A program made the translations under genes and the position numbers. This document shows, piece after piece, positions 6,641 through 7,326 of a DNA stretch of 7,326 nucleotides (position 1 is the stretch's first letter; each line of letters starts with the position of its first letter). Below the pieces are notes generated by a model. That model ran no database searches and had not been told where the DNA came from. It saw nothing but the letters and a program-made list of their open reading frames with translations. The DNA comes from Paracoccaceae bacterium (GTDB lineage Bacteria; Pseudomonadota; Alphaproteobacteria; Rhodobacterales; Rhodobacteraceae): the NCBI GenBank assembly GCA_002683355.1, contig NYTF01000044.1, forward strand, positions 13,834-21,159, read 5' to 3'.

Positions 6641-6664
6641 CATTACGTCTTCTCAGATGTAATG
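6641..6664. repeat. Inverted repeat between FMN reductase and FAD oxidoreductase genes
   Basis: The arms CATTACGTCT (6641-6650) and AGATGTAATG (6655-6664) are complementary at nine of ten positions and flank a 4-base centre. On the minus strand the loop reads GAGA, a GNRA-type tetraloop, with one A-C mismatch; on the plus strand the odd pair is a G-U wobble. It starts 8 bases after the FMN reductase stop and ends 40 bases before the next start codon. No T-run follows on the coding strand, so an operator, an RNA-processing or a stability element is more likely than a simple terminator. Confidence 0.55.
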
Positions 6665-6672
6665 AAATTATT

Positions 6673-7224
6673 TTACAAACCACGAACTAATGAGATTTCC
6701 TGTCGCAATCTAACCATTAACGATGTTAAAGATTCTTTTTGTTTTAGATCTATAAGCTTTCCATTACTGTCAAAAGCCTGATCTGAAAATGGAACTATAA
6801 ATGCGCTACCTTGCAACATTCTAGTGTTAAAACTTCCTAAAGCTTGTTTCATAGTTATTTGAGAGACTTCACCTCCAGAACGTCCTGCTGTTGAAATAAG
6901 TGCAACGGGTTTTCCTGTTAGAGGCTGTGGCTTGTGACGACTGATCCAGTCCAAAGCATTTTTTAGAACTCCTGGTATCATTTTGTTATACTCTGGTGTG
7001 GCAATAATTAATGCATCACTTTCTTTTATCTGATGTACTAAATTAGTAACCTCCCTAGGAAGGCCAATTTCATCCTCTAGATCACCATTATAGAGTGGCA
7101 GGTTTAAATTACCCATTTTGTGTGAGCAACTACCAAATACTTCTATAGCCTCTCGCAATAAGGTGGTATTTTTTGAATGTTTTCGTAATGATCCAGAAAT
7201 TGCTAATATTTTCGGTTTATCCAT
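6673..7224 (-). CDS. NAD(P)H-dependent FMN reductase (flavodoxin fold)
   Basis: A 183-residue flavodoxin-like reductase of the NADPH-dependent FMN reductase family, the normal length. It binds FMN and uses NAD(P)H to reduce flavin, quinone or azo compounds in the cytosol. Motifs are G11-S-L-R14 with S17 and N19 (flavin phosphate loop), LPLYNGD at 42-48, T76-P-E-Y-N80 followed by P84-G-V-L-K-N-A-L-D-W93 (family hallmark) and STAGRSGG at 111-118. I chose the ATG at 7224 over the TTG one codon earlier, because AAGGA is then 7 bases away rather than 4. It lies upstream of the DAO-type oxidoreductase on the same strand, separated by the inverted repeat at 6641-6664. Members like this sometimes supply reduced flavin to two-component monooxygenases, but no such oxygenase is in view. 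A general stress or quinone reductase role is equally possible. Confidence 0.93.
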   Translation of the reverse strand: MDKPKILAISGSLRKHSKNTTLLREAIEVFGSCSHKMGNLNLPLYNGDLEDEIGLPREVTNLVHQIKESDALIIATPEYNKMIPGVLKNALDWISRHKPQPLTGKPVALISTAGRSGGEVSQITMKQALGSFNTRMLQGSAFIVPFSDQAFDSNGKLIDLKQKESLTSLMVRLRQEISLVRGL

Positions 7225-7326
7225 CAAAAAATCCTTCTTAAAATATTACGTCAATAAGCCTGAAAAGATTGTTTAAACTCTTATCTTAGGCATTAATATA
7301 AATTCCCAGGGAGACGGGAAATCTCC
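7225..7326. promoter_or_regulatory. Upstream region of FMN reductase with edge hairpins
   Basis: This is non-coding sequence between the FMN reductase start and the window edge. It includes the ribosome site AAGGA, the repeated 8-mer at 7245-7252 and a GTTTAAAC palindrome at 7271-7278. Near the edge are two overlapping, mutually exclusive stems: TTCCC/GGGAA (7303-7307 with 7316-7320) and GGAGA/TCTCC (7310-7314 with 7322-7326). They are much more GC-rich than their surroundings. They may be the terminator of a gene beyond the edge or part of a leader. No convincing -35/-10 pair was found. Confidence 0.4.

Noticed and set aside
6283..6781. Plus-strand open frames opposite the FAD oxidoreductase N-terminus and FMN reductase C-terminus
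   Set aside because: They are antisense to conserved coding sequence, have no ribosome site of note and no domain features.
1..7326. CRISPR array, tRNA/rRNA, insertion sequence, phage or toxin-antitoxin genes
   Set aside because: I looked for regularly spaced repeats, tRNA-like cloverleaves, transposase motifs and paired small genes and saw none.

Overview
The window is AT-rich, tightly packed bacterial DNA. It holds seven complete protein genes and possibly the start of an eighth, and no gene-free stretch is longer than about 175 bases. Translation signals are Shine-Dalgarno type (AAGGA or GGA before several starts), and TAA, TGA and TAG are all used as stops under the normal bacterial code. 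Short spacers, low GC and a catabolic enzyme mix of GMC oxidoreductase, mandelate-racemase-type enolase, crotonase and small cupin would fit a streamlined, free-living, probably marine alphaproteobacterium-like organism. That placement is inference from style, because no rRNA or marker gene is present.

Layout, left to right. Six of the seven genes lie on the minus strand, so they read right to left. At the left end (1-107) there may be the first codons of a gene cut off by the window edge. Positions 109-3718 hold an apparent operon transcribed in the order GMC-family FAD alcohol dehydrogenase (2096-3718), mandelate racemase/muconate lactonizing-type enolase (990-2090) and crotonase-fold enoyl-CoA hydratase (109-900). 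The first two are 5 bases apart. A 168-base divergent spacer (3719-3886) separates this operon from the only plus-strand gene, a small cupin (3887-4234). That spacer carries a perfect 12-bp palindrome and a plausible promoter. A nitroreductase-family FMN protein with a long C-terminal tail (4250-5128) converges on the cupin gene. After a 173-base spacer comes a DAO/sarcosine-oxidase-type FAD oxidoreductase (5302-6600). It is preceded, across a 72-base spacer with a good inverted repeat, by a flavodoxin-fold NAD(P)H-dependent FMN reductase (6673-7224).

How the genes may work together. The GMC/enolase/crotonase set looks like part of a carbon-source degradation route: oxidation of an alcohol or polyol, dehydration or isomerisation of an acid, and later CoA-thioester hydration. 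The sequence does not reveal the substrate, and the crotonase may have been added from a separate CoA pathway. Four of the seven products are flavin enzymes from four different families (GMC, DAO, nitroreductase, FMN reductase), so the region is oxidation-heavy. No transporter, regulator, mobile element, CRISPR array, tRNA or rRNA is visible. I see a plausible accessory catabolic region with some undescribed regulatory-looking repeats, but nothing that clearly amounts to a new type of system.
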